A DNA stretch of 64,000 bases from Pseudomonas gregormendelii (GTDB taxonomy: Bacteria > Pseudomonadota > Gammaproteobacteria > Pseudomonadales > Pseudomonadaceae). Every line of letters begins with the position of its first letter. The first letter of the stretch is position 1. A program made the position numbers and the translations under genes. Under the pieces are notes generated by a model. It saw only the letters and a list, made by a program, of their open reading frames with translations. It was not told where the DNA came from and did not search any database. Of the stretch, positions 26,980 through 36,852 are shown piece by piece. The stretch is from the NCBI RefSeq assembly GCF_017114825.1, contig NZ_JADEVO010000013.1, forward strand, positions 62,001-126,000, written 5' to 3'.

Positions 26980-28668
26980 CTAAGCAATATCGCGCAGCTC
27001 CCGCCGCAATATCTTGCCCACCGGCGTCATCGGCAACGATTCGCGCAACACAATATGCTTGGGTACTTTGTAAGCCGTGAAGTTTTCCTTGCAGTAGGCC
27101 TTCAGCTCTTCAAGGCTGACCCCGGATTCGCGCGCCACTACAAACAATTTCACCGCCTCCCCCGAGCGCTCGTCAGGTACACCGATCACCGCGCAGTTAG
27201 CGACTTTCGGATGAGCCATCATCACGTCCTCGATCTCGTTCGGGTACACGTTGAAACCCGAGACGATGATCATGTCCTTCTTGCGATCGACGATGCGCAC
27301 AAAACCATCCGGGTCGATCACTGCAATATCGCCGGACTTGAACCAGCCCTCGGCATCCAGTACTTCGGCCGTCGCCTCAGGCTTCTGCCAGTAGCCTTTC
27401 ATGATCTGCGGGCCCTTGATGCACAGCTCGCCGCGTTCGCCCAAGGCTTGCTCGACACCGTCATCGTTGATGATTTTCAAAGTGGTACCCGGTACTGGCA
27501 GGCCCACCGTACCGATGCGCGACTTGTCACCGTAGGGGTTGGTGCACGCCACCGGTGACGTTTCGGTCAGGCCGTAGCCTTCGGTGATGCGGCATCCGGT
27601 GAGTTTTTCCCAGCGTTCGGCAGTGGCCTTGACCAACGCAGTGCCACCGGAATTGGTCAGCTTGAGGCTGGAGAAGTCCAGGCTCTTGAAATCCGGATGA
27701 TCCATCAACGCGACAAACAAAGTGTTTAAACCCAGCAACGCGGAAAAACGCCAGCTCTTCAGTTCCTTGATAAAGCCCTTGATGTCCCGTGGATTAGTGA
27801 TCAGCACGTTATGGTTGCCGGTGACCATCATGCACATGCAGTTCGCCGTGAAGGCATAGATGTGATACAGCGGCAGCGGCGCAATCATCACCTCCTGCCC
27901 TTCACGCAGCAGCGGCTGGCCGTCGGTACCGAACTGACCAAGGCAGGCCCGCGCCTGTTGCATGTTCGCCACCAGGTTGCCGTGGGTCAGCATCGCGCCC
28001 TTGGCCAGGCCAGTGGTGCCGCCGGTGTACTGCAGCACCGCGACATCGTCGAGACCGGCGTTCAACGGCTTGATCCCCTGCCCCTTGCCCATGCGCAGCG
28101 CGCTCTTGAAGGAGATGGCCTGGGGCAGTGAATAGGCCGGAACCATTTTCTTCACTTTGTCGACCACGGTATTGATCAGCCAGCCCTTCGCGGCCGGCAT
28201 CAGGTCGCCCATTTTGGCTTCGATCAAGTACTGGATGTCGGTGTTCGGCAGCACTTCCTGGACCTTTTGCCCGAACATGTTCAGGTACACCAGCGCCCGG
28301 GCACCGGAATCCTTGAATTGATGGCGCATTTCCCGCGCGGTGTACAACGGGTTGGTATTGACCACAATCAGGCCGGCACGCAAGGCGCCAAACACTGCGA
28401 TCGGGTAATGCAGGACGTTCGGCATCTGTACCGCGATGCGATCGCCTGGCACCAGGTCGGTATGGGCTTGCAGGTAACCGGCAAACGCGGCGCTGTAGCG
28501 TTCCAGTTCGGCGTAGGTCAGGGTCACGCCCATGTTGCTGAAGGCCGGGCGGTCGGCGAATTTCTTGCAGGAACGCTCGAACACCTCAATGACCGACTTG
28601 TAGGCCCCAAGGTCGATGTTCAGGGGTACGCCGGCCGGGCGTTTGTCATTCCAGAAATCAGGTTGCAT
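26980..28668 (-). CDS. fadD2: long-chain acyl-CoA synthetase FadD2
   Basis: 562-residue paralogue of the neighbouring fadD1 product, with the same motifs: YTGGTTGLAKGAML, GYGLTETSPV, GWFKSGD and DRKKDMIIVSGFNVYPNEIE. Both open with DFWNDKRPAG- or DFWKDKYPAG-type text, which shows tandem duplication. In P. aeruginosa the pair differ in chain-length preference and induction; the same division here is inferred. The promoter region (28669-28897) is shared with the divergent hydrolase gene. Confidence 0.92.
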   Translation of the reverse strand: MQPDFWNDKRPAGVPLNIDLGAYKSVIEVFERSCKKFADRPAFSNMGVTLTYAELERYSAAFAGYLQAHTDLVPGDRIAVQMPNVLHYPIAVFGALRAGLIVVNTNPLYTAREMRHQFKDSGARALVYLNMFGQKVQEVLPNTDIQYLIEAKMGDLMPAAKGWLINTVVDKVKKMVPAYSLPQAISFKSALRMGKGQGIKPLNAGLDDVAVLQYTGGTTGLAKGAMLTHGNLVANMQQARACLGQFGTDGQPLLREGQEVMIAPLPLYHIYAFTANCMCMMVTGNHNVLITNPRDIKGFIKELKSWRFSALLGLNTLFVALMDHPDFKSLDFSSLKLTNSGGTALVKATAERWEKLTGCRITEGYGLTETSPVACTNPYGDKSRIGTVGLPVPGTTLKIINDDGVEQALGERGELCIKGPQIMKGYWQKPEATAEVLDAEGWFKSGDIAVIDPDGFVRIVDRKKDMIIVSGFNVYPNEIEDVMMAHPKVANCAVIGVPDERSGEAVKLFVVARESGVSLEELKAYCKENFTAYKVPKHIVLRESLPMTPVGKILRRELRDIA

Positions 28669-28897
28669 TGTTCTTGTCCTCTTTACCTGAACCTATCCGG
28701 GCCGCTGTTCTGTCAGTTTCGTCAGACCTGACGCGAAAAGCGGAGCTTCACGGACACTAGCAGTTATGGCGAATCAGGCAAACATGACCGATACCGTCAT
28801 TGATCGTGTGAATCTTCCTGCCGTGGTGTAAGGCAGTTCGCACGGCCGCACCTGGAATGCGCTATACAATGCATCGACCCAGCGCAAAGGAATCGCC

Positions 28898-29842
28898 ATG
28901 ATCCACGACACTTTCTGGCTGACCGCGAGTGACCGCAGTCGCCTGTTCGTCAATCAGTGGCTACCCACCCTTCCCCTGAAAGCCATCGTGCTGCTGGCCC
29001 ACGGCATGGCGGAGCACAGCGCCCGCTACCAAGGCCTGGCGCAAAAACTCTGCGAGCAGGGCTACGGTGTCTATGCCCCCGACCTGCGAGGACATGGCAA
29101 AACCGCCGAAAATGGCACCTTGGGGCATTTCGCCGACGACGATGGCTGGTGCAAGGTCGTCGGCGACCTGGCGAGCCTCAATCAGCACGTCGGTCAGCAG
29201 CATCCCGGGGTGCCGATCCTGCTGATCGGCCACAGCATGGGCAGCTACCTCGCCCAGGCCTATCTGCTGCACCACAGCGCCAGCCTGCACGGCGCTGTGC
29301 TGAGCGGCTCGAACTTCCAGCCCGTGGCGCTTTATCGCGCCGCCCGGCAGATCGCCCGCGCCGAACGGCTGCGCCAAGGTCCCAAGGGCCGCAGTGCGCT
29401 GATCGAGTGGTTGTCGTTCGGCTCGTTCAACAAGCATTTCAAGCCGGTACGTACGCCTTTTGACTGGCTGAGCCGCGACCCGGCCGAAGTCGACAAGTAC
29501 ATCAACGACCCGCTTTGCGGCATGCGCTGCACCAATCAGCTGTGGGTCGATTTGCTGGGCGGCTTGCAGCAAATCAGCAAAGCGTCCAATCTCGCGCAGA
29601 TTGATCCGGGCCTGCCGTTGCTGGTGATTGGCGGCGAATGTGATCCGGTGAGTGAAGGCAAGCGTCTCAAAGGTCTGGCCAATGCCCTGCGCAAGGCCGG
29701 CAGCCAGAATCTGCATCTGATTATTTACCCCCAGGCCCGGCATGAACTCTTCAACGAGATCAACCGCGATCAGGTTATTAACGATCTGTTGAACTGGATC
29801 GAGCAGGCGCTGAGCCACCGCCGACCCACCCGGTCGGAATAG
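28898..29842 (+). CDS. alpha/beta hydrolase, monoacylglycerol lipase-like
   Basis: 314-residue serine hydrolase. The catalytic triad reads as Ser113 in GHSMGS, Asp249 in GGECDP and His282 in ARHELFNE; the oxyanion loop is HGMAEHS. The layout fits lysophospholipases and monoacylglycerol lipases, so it may release fatty acids that the divergent FadD enzymes activate. AAGGAATCGCC precedes the ATG. It is followed after 41 bases by a MaoC-type gene, the same order as PA3301-PA3302. Confidence 0.87.
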   Translation: MIHDTFWLTASDRSRLFVNQWLPTLPLKAIVLLAHGMAEHSARYQGLAQKLCEQGYGVYAPDLRGHGKTAENGTLGHFADDDGWCKVVGDLASLNQHVGQQHPGVPILLIGHSMGSYLAQAYLLHHSASLHGAVLSGSNFQPVALYRAARQIARAERLRQGPKGRSALIEWLSFGSFNKHFKPVRTPFDWLSRDPAEVDKYINDPLCGMRCTNQLWVDLLGGLQQISKASNLAQIDPGLPLLVIGGECDPVSEGKRLKGLANALRKAGSQNLHLIIYPQARHELFNEINRDQVINDLLNWIEQALSHRRPTRSE

Positions 29843-29883
29843 TTTTTTTGCGATTTATTTATTCGTGACAGGAATTGAAACAG

Positions 29884-30354
29884 ATGACCCAGGTTACCAA
29901 CACCCCTTATGAAGCCCTCGAAGTCGGCCAGACCGCCAGCTACAGCAAAACGGTCGAAGAGCGCGACATCCAGTTGTTCGCCGCGATGTCCGGCGATCAC
30001 AACCCGGTGCACCTGGACGCCGAATATGCGGCAGGCACCATGTTCAAGGAGCGTATCGCCCATGGCATGTTCAGCGGCGCCTTGATCAGCGCAGCCGTGG
30101 CCTGCGAACTGCCCGGGCCCGGGACTATCTACATCGGCCAGCAGATGAGCTTCCAGAAGCCGGTCAAGATTGGCGACACGTTGACCGTGCGCCTTGAAAT
30201 CCTCGAAAAACTGCCGAAGTTTCGCGTGCGCATTGCGACCCGCGTTTTCAATCAGCGTGATGAGCTGGTAGTGGATGGCGAAGCGGAGATTCTGGCGCCG
30301 CGCAAGCAGCAGACCGTGACGTTGACCACATTGCCGGCGATCAGCATCGGTTGA
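29884..30354 (+). CDS. MaoC-like (R)-enoyl-CoA hydratase
   Basis: 156-residue hot-dog fold protein. The hydratase-2 signature is SGDHNPVHLD with the catalytic Asp and His, followed by RIAHGMFSGALISAAVA. Such enzymes hydrate trans-2-enoyl-CoA to (R)-3-hydroxyacyl-CoA and can feed polyhydroxyalkanoate synthesis. The exact substrate is not clear. The ATG at 29884 has AGGA 10 bases upstream; the in-frame TTG nine bases earlier is too close to that site. It belongs with the hydrolase gene. Confidence 0.85.
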   Translation: MTQVTNTPYEALEVGQTASYSKTVEERDIQLFAAMSGDHNPVHLDAEYAAGTMFKERIAHGMFSGALISAAVACELPGPGTIYIGQQMSFQKPVKIGDTLTVRLEILEKLPKFRVRIATRVFNQRDELVVDGEAEILAPRKQQTVTLTTLPAISIG

Positions 30355-30359
30355 AAAGC

Positions 30360-30385
30360 AAAAGATCGCAGGCTGCGATCTTTTG
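30360..30385. repeat. REP remnant hairpin
   Basis: Only the outer part of a REP pair remains: AAAGATCGCAG directly joined to CTGCGATCTTT, a perfect hairpin without the GGAGCTGCC core. Confidence 0.75.
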
Positions 30386-30388
30386 ACG

Positions 30389-30419
30389 TAAAAAACGCCG
30401 GATCAACCGGCGTTTTTTT
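30389..30419. terminator. bidirectional terminator
   Basis: Stem CGCCGG / CCGGCG with an ATCAA loop, A run before and seven T after. It ends the MaoC-type gene and the convergent PA2169-type gene. Confidence 0.92.
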
Positions 30420-30434
30420 GGCTGCTACGAACGC

Positions 30435-30902
30435 TTACGAGCGTGCGCGAGCCTGGTTACGCAGGGCTTTCACCTGGTCGTGGTTGCGTTGTACGCCGTG
30501 GTACTGACGCTCAACCAGGTCACGAATGCCCACCAGATTGTGCTTGTTGATTTTTTCGATGGCTTCTTTGTAAGCCTTCAGCGCATGGTCTTCACCGCGC
30601 TCGGCTTCGTTCAACACGGCTTCTTCATCCTTGCCGGTGAACATGGCCTTCACGTCAACCCAACGGCGGTGCAGATCGCCGCTGACGCTGGTGGAAGTTT
30701 CCGGATCGCCACCCATGGAACGCACGGCTGCCTGCAGTTCTGCCGCGGCGGTTGCGCAATCAGCGGAACGGGTCACGAACAGGGTTTTGAGTTCTGGGTG
30801 CTTGATGTCTTCGGCGCAGGTCTTGAACCCTTCCTGACCGTCTTTGCTAACTTCGATCAGGTCGTTGAGTACAGAGATGGCTTCTTTATTCATGTCGGTC
30901 AT
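30435..30902 (-). CDS. PA2169-type four-helix-bundle protein (DUF2383)
   Basis: 155-residue helical protein, MNKEAISVLNDLIEVSKDGQ followed by EDIKHPELKTLFVTRSADCA and a HHALK-like EDHALKAYKEAIEKI stretch. It belongs to the ferritin-like DUF2383/PA2169 group, often induced in stationary or anaerobic growth; no reaction is known. The ATG at 30902 follows AAGGAATTGAAAA. The 200-base gap to the next gene is AT-rich with no further signal that I can name. Confidence 0.85.
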   Translation of the reverse strand: MTDMNKEAISVLNDLIEVSKDGQEGFKTCAEDIKHPELKTLFVTRSADCATAAAELQAAVRSMGGDPETSTSVSGDLHRRWVDVKAMFTGKDEEAVLNEAERGEDHALKAYKEAIEKINKHNLVGIRDLVERQYHGVQRNHDQVKALRNQARARS

Positions 30903-31103
30903 TTTTCAATTCCTTGCGGGTTGATGAAAGATGCAATAGCTATTGCACCCTGCATGCCAGCTTTTCACTGAAAATAAATTCGTTATATTTCAATGATTTA
31001 TGTTTTATCGCGAAATCTGCATCCGCTTTTTTTGCATGATCTGTCATTTGGCCTGCATGCAGAATGCCTGTATTTTCAAATGTGACTGACTCAAGACGAT
31101 CAA

Positions 31104-31343
31104 ATGATGAACCCGCAAAAGCTCGAACTGCTGATTACTCGCCAAATGCCCTTTGGAAAATACAAAGGACGCATCATTGCCGACCTTCCCGGCCAGTACC
31201 CTAATTGGTTTGCCCGGGAAGGTTTTCCCCACGGCGAACTGGGCGGCCTGCTGGCCCTGATGCAGGAGATCGACCACAACGGCCTGTCGGAGCTGCTTGA
31301 ACCGCTGCGCGCCAAACACGGCAAACCTGCCCCGCGTCATTGA
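31104..31343 (+). CDS. DUF3820 small protein
   Basis: 79 residues: MPFGKYKGRIIADLPGQYPN is the DUF3820 hallmark, followed by WFAREGFPHGELGGLLALMQ. The family is sometimes labelled quorum-sensing-regulated virulence factor; its function is unknown. Two ATG codons stand side by side at the start. It is 14 bases before the aminotransferase gene and probably in one transcript with it. Confidence 0.85.
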   Translation: MMNPQKLELLITRQMPFGKYKGRIIADLPGQYPNWFAREGFPHGELGGLLALMQEIDHNGLSELLEPLRAKHGKPAPRH

Positions 31344-31357
31344 AGACTGAGTAAGCC

Positions 31358-32539
31358 ATGCCCGATAACACCCGCCGCGCCCGTGATGAGCTGTTCTGGC
31401 TGACGTTTGCCGATCGTTACTCGAAGGAACCTGGCCCGATCAATCTTGAAAACGGTTATTTCGGCCGAATGTCGCGCACGGTGGTCGAGGAATACCAGCG
31501 CAACATCGAGCTGATCAACCGCAGCAACTCGGTTCATGTGCGCCAGCGCTTCGAACAGGTCGAAAGCCTGGAGATTCGCGCGCAGCTGGCGGAGCTGATT
31601 GGCGTGCGGGCGCAAGCCGTTGCCCTGACCCGTAACGCCACCGACGCCCTGCAATCGCTGATCCGCAATTACAACCGCCTGCAGCCGGGCGATCAGGTGC
31701 TGATCTGCGACCTCGAATACGACACGGTAAAAGGTGCCATGCGCTGGCTGGCGCGTTATCGCGGTGTGGAGGTGATAGAGATTGATCACCAGCACCCCGC
31801 CTCTTTCGACTCGCTGCTGGCCAGTTACCGTGAGGCTTTCGAGCGTTACCCACGGCTCTAGCTGATGGCATTGACCCACGTCACCCATCGCACCGGGCTG
31901 GTGATGCCGGTGCAGGCCATTGCGGCGGCTGCGAGGGAACACGGCATCGATGTGATTCTCGACGGCGCCCATGCGCTGGGGCAGATGAAGTTCAATCTCG
32001 CAGAGCTGGGCATTGTTTTCGCCGGTTACAACCTGCACAAGTGGATCGGTGCGCCGCTGACATTGGGTTTCATGTACATCGCCCCGGAGCGCCTGGCGGA
32101 TATTGACCCGGACATGGGCGAGCAGCATTTCCCGCTCAACGACATTCGCGCCCGCACGCCCTACAGCACCCCCAATATCCCGGCGCTGCTGACGCTGCCG
32201 CTGGTGTTCGAGGAACACCTGGCCATGGGCGGCTCCGCAGCCAAAGGCGCGCGGCTTAATTATCTGCGCAATGAGTGGGTCCGGGCGGTGCGGGATTGGC
32301 CGGGTATCGAGGTGATGACCCCGGACGACCCACGGTTGTATTGCGCGATAACCTCGATGCGGTTTACCCGGCATGCGGATCAACAGGTGATGGTCGACCG
32401 GCTGTTGAATGAGTTCAACCTGTTTACCGTTGTACGCAGCGGCGCGGCGAGCGGACCCTGTATCCGCATTACACCAGGGCTGACGACCACAGCGGCGGAT
32501 ATCGCGGCGCTGATCAAGGCGCTGGACCAGTTGCGCTGA
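31358..32539 (+). pseudogene. class V aminotransferase interrupted by an in-frame amber codon
   Basis: Codons 1-167 and 169-393 are one frame split by TAG at 31859-31861. The first part has the N-terminal arm and TRNATDALQSLIRNYNRL; the second has HRTGLVMPVQAIAAAAREHG, DGAHALGQMKF (PLP-binding Asp) and YNLHKWIGAPL with the PLP lysine. The second part alone lacks half of the cofactor pocket. A single C to T change (CAG to TAG, Gln) would explain it: the text reads YPRL-stop-LMALTHVTH. The family is the isopenicillin-N-epimerase-like/cysteine desulfurase-like class V group. It could be a fresh nonsense mutation, a sequencing error, or tolerated readthrough. Confidence 0.88.
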
Positions 32540-32554
32540 TTCAACACCGCCCCC

Positions 32555-32657
32555 CTGTAGGAGCGAGCCTGCTCGCGAAAAACCTGAGACCGCCAAGGGG
32601 TGTCAGGTTTCCAGCGTTATCGTTAACGACCATCGCGAGCAAGCTCGCTCCTACAGG
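32555..32657. repeat. REP pair (type C, GTAGGAGCGAGC)
   Basis: Inverted arms GTAGGAGCGAGCCTGCTCGC and GCGAGCAAGCTCGCTCCTAC with about 60 bases between them. It lies between the aminotransferase pseudogene and the end of eda. Confidence 0.9.
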
Positions 32658-32690
32658 GTTATGGCGTACACGGTGGGGCTTTCTTCAGAC

Positions 32691-32723
32691 AAAAAAAACG
32701 GTGCACCGACCAAGCGCACCGTT
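32691..32723 (-). terminator. terminator of zwf-pgl-eda
   Basis: Reverse strand AACGGTGC ... GCACCGTT stem followed by eight T. Confidence 0.85.
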
Positions 32724-32763
32724 AAAGCCGTAGAACACACAACGACGTGTCAGGTAAAACCAA

Positions 32764-33429
32764 TCAGTCCAGCAGCGCCAACGCCTCGGCAGTGCATTCC
32801 TGGATGCGGGCCCAGTCGCCGTTCCTGATCCACTCCGGATCAAGCATCCAGCTGCCGCCCACGCACATCACGTTTTTCAACGCCATGTAGCTTTTGATGT
32901 TGGCCGGGCTGACGCCGCCAGTCGGGCAGAATTTAACTTCGCCGAACGGGCCGCCCAGGGCTTTGATCGCCGCGACGCCTCCGCTGACTTCCGCCGGGAA
33001 CAGCTTGAAACGGCGATAGCCCAGGCCATAACCCTCCATGATCCCGGAAGCATTGCTGATCCCCGGCAACAGTGGAATCGGGCTGTCGACACTGGCTTCC
33101 AGCAGGTCACGAGTAATGCCTGGCGTGACGATGAACTGCGAACCGGCCGCCTCGGCCGCGGCCAGCATGCTTCGATCCAGCACGGTACCGGCACCGGTCA
33201 TCAGTTCCGGGCGCTGCTCGCGCAGAATCTGGATGGCCTTGAGGCCGAACTGCGAACGCAAGGTCACTTCCAGGGCAGTCAGGCCACCGGCGGCAAGGGC
33301 ATCGGCCAGGGGCAGGACGTCCTGCTCGCGAGCGATGGTGATGACCGGCAGAATCCGCGCCTTGGCGCAGAGGCTGTCGATCAGGGCAACTTTGTCCGCC
33401 ATGGAAACGGTCGGGGGAGTGTTTTTCAT
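32764..33429 (-). CDS. eda: KDPG aldolase
   Basis: 221-residue aldolase that splits 2-keto-3-deoxy-6-phosphogluconate into pyruvate and glyceraldehyde 3-phosphate, the last step of the Entner-Doudoroff pathway. The active-site residues are in place: Glu54 and Arg58 in ALEVTLRSQ and the Schiff-base Lys142 in RRFKLFPAE; GTVLDRS and TPGITRDLL are the other family runs. The start at 33429 has AAGGA 9 bases upstream; an ATG at 33450 that overlaps the pgl stop as ATGA is the alternative and would add seven residues. It is the last gene of zwf-pgl-eda. Confidence 0.94.
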   Translation of the reverse strand: MKNTPPTVSMADKVALIDSLCAKARILPVITIAREQDVLPLADALAAGGLTALEVTLRSQFGLKAIQILREQRPELMTGAGTVLDRSMLAAAEAAGSQFIVTPGITRDLLEASVDSPIPLLPGISNASGIMEGYGLGYRRFKLFPAEVSGGVAAIKALGGPFGEVKFCPTGGVSPANIKSYMALKNVMCVGGSWMLDPEWIRNGDWARIQECTAEALALLD

Positions 33430-33446
33430 AGCGGCTGATCCTTGGC

Positions 33447-34160
33447 TCATGGGCACCAGTAAATCTCTAACGTAGGTTGCAGAAACGCGCGAATCGGCAT
33501 GGCGCCGACATCGTCACCGGCCAATGCGGCACTCAGGGTGGTCAGCTTGGACTGACCGGAAATCGATAGAACAGTGGTCTCGGCCGAGGCCAGCAGCGCA
33601 CGACTCATGGTCAGGCGCTGATGCGGCACGGTCGGTGCCAGCATCGGGTAGCAGCGTCGAGTGCCATCGGCTGCCAACGCTTCAGCCAGGTTCGGGCTGT
33701 TGGGAAACAGCGACGCGGTATGACCGTCATCGCCCATGCCGAGTATCAGCACGTCGATCGGCGGCAACTCTGCCAACAGACGATCGGCTTGCTCGGCGGC
33801 CAGCTCCAGGTTCGCCGTGGCGCTGTACAGGCTCAGGAATTGCGCCTTGGCCGCCGGGCCTTGCAGCAGGTAGCGCTTGAGCAGCCCGGCATTGCTGTCG
33901 GCATGCTCGACCGGCACCCAGCGCTCGTCGGCCAGGGTGACAACCACCTTGGACCAGTCGAGCTTTTGCCTGGCCAGGTTCTGGAAAAAGGCCACCGGGC
34001 TACGGCCACCGGACACCACCAGCGTCGCGGTGCCGCGAGCATCGATAGCGTCACTCAGCTGCTTGGCCACATTCAGTGCCAAGGCATCGGCCAACAGCAC
34101 CGGGCTCTTGTACTCATGGGCGCTGACGCCCTGAGGCAGTTTCAAATCAGATATCGCCAT
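33447..34160 (-). CDS. pgl: 6-phosphogluconolactonase
   Basis: 237-residue DevB/SOL-type lactonase that hydrolyses 6-phosphogluconolactone. Motifs: [31 protein letters not shown] and [14 protein letters not shown]. It overlaps the end of zwf by 14 bases and the longer eda start by 4, so the three genes are tightly coupled. Confidence 0.94.
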   Translation of the reverse strand: MAISDLKLPQGVSAHEYKSPVLLADALALNVAKQLSDAIDARGTATLVVSGGRSPVAFFQNLARQKLDWSKVVVTLADERWVPVEHADSNAGLLKRYLLQGPAAKAQFLSLYSATANLELAAEQADRLLAELPPIDVLILGMGDDGHTASLFPNSPNLAEALAADGTRRCYPMLAPTVPHQRLTMSRALLASAETTVLSISGQSKLTTLSAALAGDDVGAMPIRAFLQPTLEIYWCP

Positions 34161-35616
34161 ACCACGACCTCCCGTCCCGCGTGATCAGTGCAATGGAGCT
34201 CATGGGGCCCCAGGACCCGGCCGCGTACGGCTTGGGCGCATCACCGGATTTTTTCCACCCGGCGATCAACTGGTCACACCACTTCCACGCGGCTTCGATT
34301 TCATCTTTACGGACAAACAGGTTCTGATTGCCGCGCATTACTTCCAGCAACAACCGTTCGTAGGCATCGGGAATGCGTGCGCTACGCCAGGTATCGGAAA
34401 AATTCAGCTGCAACGGACCGCTGCGCAGCTGCATGCCCTTGTCCAGGCCTTGCTCCTTGGTCATCACGCGCAAGGAAATGCCTTCGTCCGGCTGCAGGCG
34501 GATAATCAGCTTGTTGCTGATTTGCAGGCGCTGCTCCGGCGCGAAGATGTAGTGCGACGGCTCCTTGAAATGGATGACGATCTGCGACAGCTTCTGCGGC
34601 ATGCGCTTGCCGGTACGCAGGTAAAACGGCACACCGGCCCAGCGCCAGTTGCGAATGTCGGCGCGTAGGGCGACAAAGGTTTCGGTGTCGCTCTGGGTAT
34701 TCGAATTCGGCTCTTCAAGATAGCCCGGCACCGGTTTGCCTTCGCTGTAGCCGGCGATGTACTGGCCGCGCACCACTTGGGTGGTCAGGCCTTCCGGGCT
34801 GATCGGCGCCAGCGCCTTGAGCACCTTGACCTTCTCGTCGCGAATACTGTCGGCGGACAGGTCGGCTGGCGGGTCCATGGCGATCAGGCACAGCAGCTGC
34901 AGCAGGTGATTCTGGATCATGTCGCGCAGCTGGCCGGCCTTGTCGAAGTAGCCCCAGCGGCCTTCGATCCCGACTTTCTCGGCCACGGTAATTTCCACGT
35001 GGGAGATGTAGTTCTGGTTCCACTGGGTTTCGAACAGGCTGTTGGCAAATCGCAGGGCGATCAGGTTCTGGACGGTTTCCTTGCCCAGGTAGTGGTCGAT
35101 GCGATAGGTGCGGTTTTCCGGGAAAAACTCGGCCACCGCGTCGTTGACCGTGCGCGAGGATTCCAGGTCCGAGCCGATCGGTTTTTCCAGCACCACGCGG
35201 GTATTTTCAGCCAGGCCGACTTTCGCCAGGTTTTCGCAGATGGCGCCGTAGACGGCGGCCGGGGTGGCGAAATAGGCGATGACTCGCTGGGCGCTACCGG
35301 CTTGCTCCGCCAGGGCGACGTAATCATCGGCCTTGAGGAAATCGACATGCAGGTAACTCAAGCGGGCGAGGAAACGCTCGACCACGGCTTCGTCCAGCTC
35401 CTTGGCGCCCACGTAGCGGCGCAGCTCCGTGGCGATAAACGCCAGGTGCTCCTGTTGGCTGCCCGGCTCACGGGCCAGCGCGATGATGCGCGTGTCCTCG
35501 TGCAGCAGGCCTGCACCGTCAAGCTGGTAGAGAGCAGGAAACAGCTTGCGCAGGGCCAGGTCGCCAAGGGCGCCGAACAAGGCAAAGGTGCACGGTTCAA
35601 CCGTAATCGAAGGCAT
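34147..35616 (-). CDS. zwf: glucose-6-phosphate 1-dehydrogenase
   Basis: 489-residue enzyme that oxidises glucose 6-phosphate with NAD(P)+. The dinucleotide site is [13 protein letters not shown] (15-27), substrate loop EKPIG at 144-148, and the active-site run RIDHYLGKE at 172-180 with catalytic His175 region. First gene of zwf-pgl-eda, divergent from its repressor HexR. The ribosome site before the ATG is weak (AAGAACC). A HexR-type inverted repeat lies 62 bases upstream. Confidence 0.95.
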   Translation of the reverse strand: MPSITVEPCTFALFGALGDLALRKLFPALYQLDGAGLLHEDTRIIALAREPGSQQEHLAFIATELRRYVGAKELDEAVVERFLARLSYLHVDFLKADDYVALAEQAGSAQRVIAYFATPAAVYGAICENLAKVGLAENTRVVLEKPIGSDLESSRTVNDAVAEFFPENRTYRIDHYLGKETVQNLIALRFANSLFETQWNQNYISHVEITVAEKVGIEGRWGYFDKAGQLRDMIQNHLLQLLCLIAMDPPADLSADSIRDEKVKVLKALAPISPEGLTTQVVRGQYIAGYSEGKPVPGYLEEPNSNTQSDTETFVALRADIRNWRWAGVPFYLRTGKRMPQKLSQIVIHFKEPSHYIFAPEQRLQISNKLIIRLQPDEGISLRVMTKEQGLDKGMQLRSGPLQLNFSDTWRSARIPDAYERLLLEVMRGNQNLFVRKDEIEAAWKWCDQLIAGWKKSGDAPKPYAAGSWGPMSSIALITRDGRSWYGDI

Positions 35617-35677
35617 GATGTTGGTTCTTTTATCAAGTTAAGCTACAAATACCTTTTTTCAAGGCATCGCTCAAGAG

Positions 35678-35704
35678 AAAATGTAGTAATAACCACAACA
35701 TTTT
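35678..35704. promoter_or_regulatory. HexR operator candidate, zwf/hexR
   Basis: AAAATGT and ACATTTT arms flank an inner TGTAGT-AATA-ACCACA, a near-palindrome. It stands between the divergent zwf and hexR genes, where HexR of P. putida binds. The fit to TTGT-N7/8-ACAA is only partial. Confidence 0.5.
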
Positions 35705-35831
35705 CGCAAAATATGGATTGCGAGTGGTGGTCAGTCGGAGCCATCAGTAGGATAGGCCACCGTCCCGGGCCTCACCAAAGGCTCAATTCGCATAGCCGAG
35801 CGGCTTTTTACAGGTGAATCAAGGAACATAT

Positions 35832-36701
35832 ATGGACCGCGTGCGAAATTTACTGGAACAGATCCAGAATCGCCTTGAAGACCTGAACAAGGCCGAACGC
35901 AAAGTCGCCGAGGTGATCCTGCTCAACCCACAGCAGGCCACCCGCTTCAGCATCGCCGCCCTCGCCCAGGCCTCGAAGGTCAGTGAGCCGACGGTCAACC
36001 GTTTCTGCCGTTCGTTCGGTGTCAGCGGCTACCCGGAACTCAAGCTGCAACTGGCCCAGAGCCTGGCCAGCGGAGCCGCGTACGTCAGCCGTGCGGTCGA
36101 GGCGGACGATAATCCGGAAGCCTATACCCAGAAGATTTTCGGCAGCGCCATCGCGTCCCTGGACAGCGCCCTGCAGGCCCTGGACCCGAACCTGATCAGC
36201 CGCGCTGTCGACCTGTTGATCCAGGCCCGGCAGATCCACTTCTTCGGCCTCGGCGCTTCAGCCCCGGTCGCGCTGGATGCGCAGCACAAGTTCTTCCGTT
36301 TCAACCTGGCCGTCACCGCCCATGCCGACGTGCTGATGCAGCGCATGATTGCGTCGGTGGCACATACCGGTGAACTGTTCGTGATCATTTCCTACACCGG
36401 CCGCACCCGCGAGCTGGTGGAAGTGGCGCGCATTGCCCGGGAAAACGGCGCCTCGGTGCTGGGCTTGACCGCTGAGGGCTCGCCCCTGGCCAAGGCCAGC
36501 ACCCTGAGCCTGAATATTCCACTGCCGGAAGACACCGACATCTACATGCCGATGACCTCGCGGATCATTCAACTGACCGTGCTGGATGTACTGGCAACCG
36601 GCATGACCCTGCGCCGGGGCGTGGATTTCCAACCGCATTTGCGCAAGATCAAAGAGAGCCTGAATGCGAGCCGGTATCCGGTGGGGGATGAGTTTAACTA
36701 A
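35832..36701 (+). CDS. hexR: HexR, repressor of glucose catabolism
   Basis: RpiR-family regulator of 289 residues: an N-terminal helix-turn-helix ([20 protein letters not shown]) and a C-terminal sugar-phosphate isomerase (SIS) domain starting [20 protein letters not shown], with [15 protein letters not shown]. It represses zwf, edd and gap operons and lets go when it binds KDPG. The ATG at 35832 follows AAGGAACATAT; an upstream GTG at 35814 is less likely. Its position opposite zwf is the same as in P. putida. Confidence 0.94.
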   Translation: MDRVRNLLEQIQNRLEDLNKAERKVAEVILLNPQQATRFSIAALAQASKVSEPTVNRFCRSFGVSGYPELKLQLAQSLASGAAYVSRAVEADDNPEAYTQKIFGSAIASLDSALQALDPNLISRAVDLLIQARQIHFFGLGASAPVALDAQHKFFRFNLAVTAHADVLMQRMIASVAHTGELFVIISYTGRTRELVEVARIARENGASVLGLTAEGSPLAKASTLSLNIPLPEDTDIYMPMTSRIIQLTVLDVLATGMTLRRGVDFQPHLRKIKESLNASRYPVGDEFN

Positions 36702-36729
36702 GCCCAACATCGGTGTTGCCTGGTCGGGC

Positions 36730-36827
36730 CTCATCGCGGGCAAGCCCGCTCCCACAGAGATCTTCAGTGAGCATGGATTCGTGTGCTTCGCAGATCCCTG
36801 TGGGAGCGGGCTTGCCCGCGATGAGGC
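36730..36827. repeat. REP pair (type B, GCGGGCAAGCCCGCTCCCAC)
   Basis: Near-perfect inverted repeat, arms ATCGCGGGCAAGCCCGCTCC and its complement, about 45 bases of loop. It lies between the convergent ends of hexR and the mutarotase gene and is the likely terminator of both. Confidence 0.93.
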
Positions 36828-36852
36828 CAGCCGCAACACCACCCATTCCGAG

